Assembly (NCBI GenBank): GCA_025808415.1 | Contig: CP075525.1 | Coordinates: 3,643,501 to 3,707,500 of the forward strand | DNA: 64,000 bases | Direction: 5' to 3' | Source of the DNA: Cyclobacteriaceae bacterium | Lineage (GTDB): Bacteria > Bacteroidota > Bacteroidia > Cytophagales > Cyclobacteriaceae | Shown: positions 62,100 to 64,000 of the stretch, one piece after another | How positions within the stretch are numbered: position 1 is the first letter of the stretch | Layout: each line of letters begins with the position of its first letter | The notes under the pieces: model-generated | Databases searched by the model: none | Told to the model about the DNA's origin: nothing | The model's input: the letters and a program-made list of their open reading frames with translations, nothing else | Made by a program: the position numbers and the translations under genes

Positions 62100-62558
62100 A
62101 TGGCAATTTTCAAACTTCATGTAAATGGTAAAACCCGCGAAGTAGATGTTGCACCCGATACTCCTTTATTATGGGTATTGCGTGAATCGCTCGATCTGGC
62201 AGGAACCAAATTTGGTTGCGGTATTGCCCAATGTGGTGCTTGTACGGTTCATCTTGATGGTGAAGCTGTGCGATCCTGTGCCATGCCCATCTCGGCCGTA
62301 GGCACGGGTAAAGTTGTTACCATTGAAGGGCTGTCAGAAAAAGGAGATCATCCGGTGCAAAAGGCATGGGAAGAAGTTGACGTGATGCAATGCGGATATT
62401 GCCAGGCCGGCCAGATTATGTCGGCTGCTGCCCTGCTCAAGAAAAACCCGAACCCCAGCGATGAGGAAATTTTTACAGCGATGAATGGAAACATCTGCCG
62501 TTGTGGTACCTATGTGCGCATACGCGAGGCTATCAAACAAGCCGCAGCAATAAGCTGA
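62100..62558 (+). CDS. [2Fe-2S] subunit of a xanthine-dehydrogenase-family molybdo-hydroxylase (IorA-like)
   Basis: A 152-residue subunit from ATG 62100; upstream in-frame sequence is not family-like. The plant-type cluster is CGIAQCGACTVHLDG with the fourth cysteine in VRSC, and the second cluster is MQCGYCQAGQIM plus NGNICRCGTY. This two-cluster subunit passes electrons from the molybdenum centre. There is no export signal, while its partner has one, so the pair may be exported together. The 213 bases upstream hold no other gene. Confidence 0.93.
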   Translation: MAIFKLHVNGKTREVDVAPDTPLLWVLRESLDLAGTKFGCGIAQCGACTVHLDGEAVRSCAMPISAVGTGKVVTIEGLSEKGDHPVQKAWEEVDVMQCGYCQAGQIMSAAALLKKNPNPSDEEIFTAMNGNICRCGTYVRIREAIKQAAAIS

Positions 62559-62590
62559 TCGGTTCCGGTTAAACCCTTAAATCTCACACC

Positions 62591-64000
62591 ATGGAAATTG
62601 TAAAAACACATTTTAATAGAAGATCTTTTATAAAAGTATCGGCTGCTGCCGGTGGTGGAATCATGATCGGCTTCAACTGGCTGATGTCGTGCAAACCCGG
62701 TGATGAAAAACCGGGACAACTGGCCTTGCCCGATGAGTGGTTCGATATGAATGCCTATTTGAAAGTTGGCAACAATGGCGTTGTTACCATCTTCTCGCAA
62801 AACCCCGAAATAGGCCAAAATGTAAAAACCGCCATGCCCATGATTGTTGCCGAAGAGTTGGACGTTGACTGGGGTAACGTGATGGTTGAACAGGCTCCTC
62901 TAGATACAAAAAAATTCAAACGCCAGTTGGCGGGCGGAAGCCAATCGATACGCCAGGAATGGAAAGCCTTGCGCACAGCAGGGGCAACCGCCAGGCGCAT
63001 GCTGGTTGAAGCCGCAGCCCAACAATGGAATGTTCCGGTAAGTGAGCTTCAAACCGAAAACGGCATTATCAAAAATGCATCAGGCAAATCCATTGGTTAC
63101 GGAGAAGTTGCCTCGCTTGCCGCCACGTTGCCAGTGCCCGAAGAAGTTCAGCTGAAAGCAATAAAAGATTTTAAACTCATTGGCAAGCCAACAAAAAATG
63201 TTGATGGCAAAAAGGTAATAAAAGGCGAACCCGTATTTGGCCTTGACATTAAGCGCGAAGGGATGCTCATTGCCATGGTTGCCCATGCACCGGCTTTTGG
63301 TATGCGGCCAAAATCAGTAGATGATCGTGAAGCACGCGCACTCCCCGGTATTAAAGATGTATTCATCATCAACTCATTACCGGAAGGCATTGAGCGGCAA
63401 TGGTCGGATGTAAATGCTTTTCCCGAATTAGTGGTGATGGTAGGCAATAGCACATGGGAAGTAATGAAAGCAAAGAAAGCCCTGAAGATTGAGTGGGAAG
63501 CCACCTCAAAACTGGAAAACACCGATGAGTATGAAAAGGCTTTATCCGAACTATTGGAGAAAAAGGCTGACACACCGGCACGCAAAGACGGCAACCCCGA
63601 TGAAGCATTCCGGAAGGCAGCGAAAGTAGTGGAGCGCACCTATAGCGCACCCTTTCTGGCGCACAATACCATGGAGCCTATGAACTTCTTTGCCCACGTA
63701 ACGGCCGACAAAGCTGAGTTGGTGGGCCCTATTCAAACACCTGAACAATTGCGCACAACCGTTGCACGCGTACTCAGTTTGCCTGAAGAAAACGTAACGG
63801 TTGACATGACCCGCCAGGGCGGGGGTTTCGGGCGTAGGCTTTACGGACATTTTGGTGTTGAAGCAGCCGTTATTTCCAAGCGCGTAAATGCACCGGTTAA
63901 ACTGGTATATACCCGCGAAGATGATATTTCACAAGGTACTTACCGCCCGGCCTACAAGGTTAAGTACTCGGCCGCGCTGGATAAAAACAATAACCTGGTT
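62591..64000 (+). CDS. Molybdopterin-binding large subunit of the same hydroxylase (IorB-like), cut by the window end
   Basis: 470 residues are visible from ATG 62591, open at the window edge. It starts with a twin-arginine signal (FNRRSFIKVSAAAGGG) and then a lipobox-like WLMSC, suggesting Tat export and perhaps lipid attachment. It shows family motifs: VTIFSQNPEIGQNVKTAMPMIVAEEL, LAGGSQSIRQEW, FLAHNTMEPMNFFAHV and the molybdenum-site loop RQGGGFGRRLYGHF. Such isoquinoline 1-oxidoreductase-type enzymes hydroxylate aldehydes or N-heterocycles. The C-terminal catalytic glutamate lies outside. It follows the iron-sulfur subunit by 32 bases. Confidence 0.93.
   Translation, partial: MEIVKTHFNRRSFIKVSAAAGGGIMIGFNWLMSCKPGDEKPGQLALPDEWFDMNAYLKVGNNGVVTIFSQNPEIGQNVKTAMPMIVAEELDVDWGNVMVEQAPLDTKKFKRQLAGGSQSIRQEWKALRTAGATARRMLVEAAAQQWNVPVSELQTENGIIKNASGKSIGYGEVASLAATLPVPEEVQLKAIKDFKLIGKPTKNVDGKKVIKGEPVFGLDIKREGMLIAMVAHAPAFGMRPKSVDDREARALPGIKDVFIINSLPEGIERQWSDVNAFPELVVMVGNSTWEVMKAKKALKIEWEATSKLENTDEYEKALSELLEKKADTPARKDGNPDEAFRKAAKVVERTYSAPFLAHNTMEPMNFFAHVTADKAELVGPIQTPEQLRTTVARVLSLPEENVTVDMTRQGGGFGRRLYGHFGVEAAVISKRVNAPVKLVYTREDDISQGTYRPAYKVKYSAALDKNNNLV

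Overview
The window comes from a Bacteroidota chromosome, most likely order Cytophagales. The reasons are the TTTG-N19-TAnnTTTG type promoters, the lack of Shine-Dalgarno sequences, a short Bacteroidota-type LptD, a TonB-dependent receptor with an N-terminal carboxypeptidase-like domain, the order rplQ-carA-eno downstream of the ribosomal cluster, and a cysteine-poor bL36. The genus assignment is inference. I see no phage, insertion sequence, CRISPR array, rRNA or tRNA. Almost all of it is core genome, densely packed, with many 1 to 4 base overlaps.

Region by region: 1-7330 holds the end of a redoxin gene, a transglutaminase-like protein, a methylcrotonoyl-CoA-type carboxyltransferase, an MCE/MlaD protein and a cell-wall amidase, divergent from the LPS transporter lptD. 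7332-10359 holds lysS with a MntA/HepT toxin-antitoxin pair directly upstream and a divergent RHH/MazF pair. 10362-15753 holds proline dehydrogenase and three shikimate-pathway genes (DAHP synthase fused to chorismate mutase, aroB, aroA). 15725-28627 is a mixed metabolic stretch: a BtuF-like binding protein without an obvious signal peptide, a YfiR-like protein, an M42 aminopeptidase, a propionyl-CoA-type carboxyltransferase, a Ppx/GppA phosphatase, a sugar porter, an M14 carboxypeptidase, a MuiA-family protein and an Ldh-type dehydrogenase.

28624-32002 carries a small barrel protein, an FtsB/DivIC-like division protein, eno and carA. 32157-46771 is the S10-spc-alpha ribosomal cluster: 29 genes on the minus strand from rplC to rplQ, including secY, map, infA and rpoA. 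It starts at rplC under its own strong promoter, with rpsJ absent from the window, and has a 155-base break between rpsN and rpsH that contains a second consensus promoter followed directly by a terminator-like hairpin.

46969-54631 has a FecCD/FecE-type ABC transporter pair, a short alpha-glucan phosphorylase-like enzyme that lacks the usual PLP lysine, msrB, a Crp/Fnr regulator, a MOSC protein, chrA and a small envelope protein. 54638-61886 is envelope-oriented: a TonB-dependent receptor, a DUF2490 barrel, a large exported protein of unknown function, another barrel and a SCO copper chaperone. The window ends in a molybdo-hydroxylase pair of the isoquinoline 1-oxidoreductase type, the second gene cut by the window edge.

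The most interesting items are the rpsN-rpsH promoter/hairpin, the Lys-to-Thr change in the phosphorylase, the HepT toxin gene ending one base before lysS, the BtuF-like gene whose promoter overlaps a strong palindrome, and three intergenic imperfect inverted repeats of similar design.
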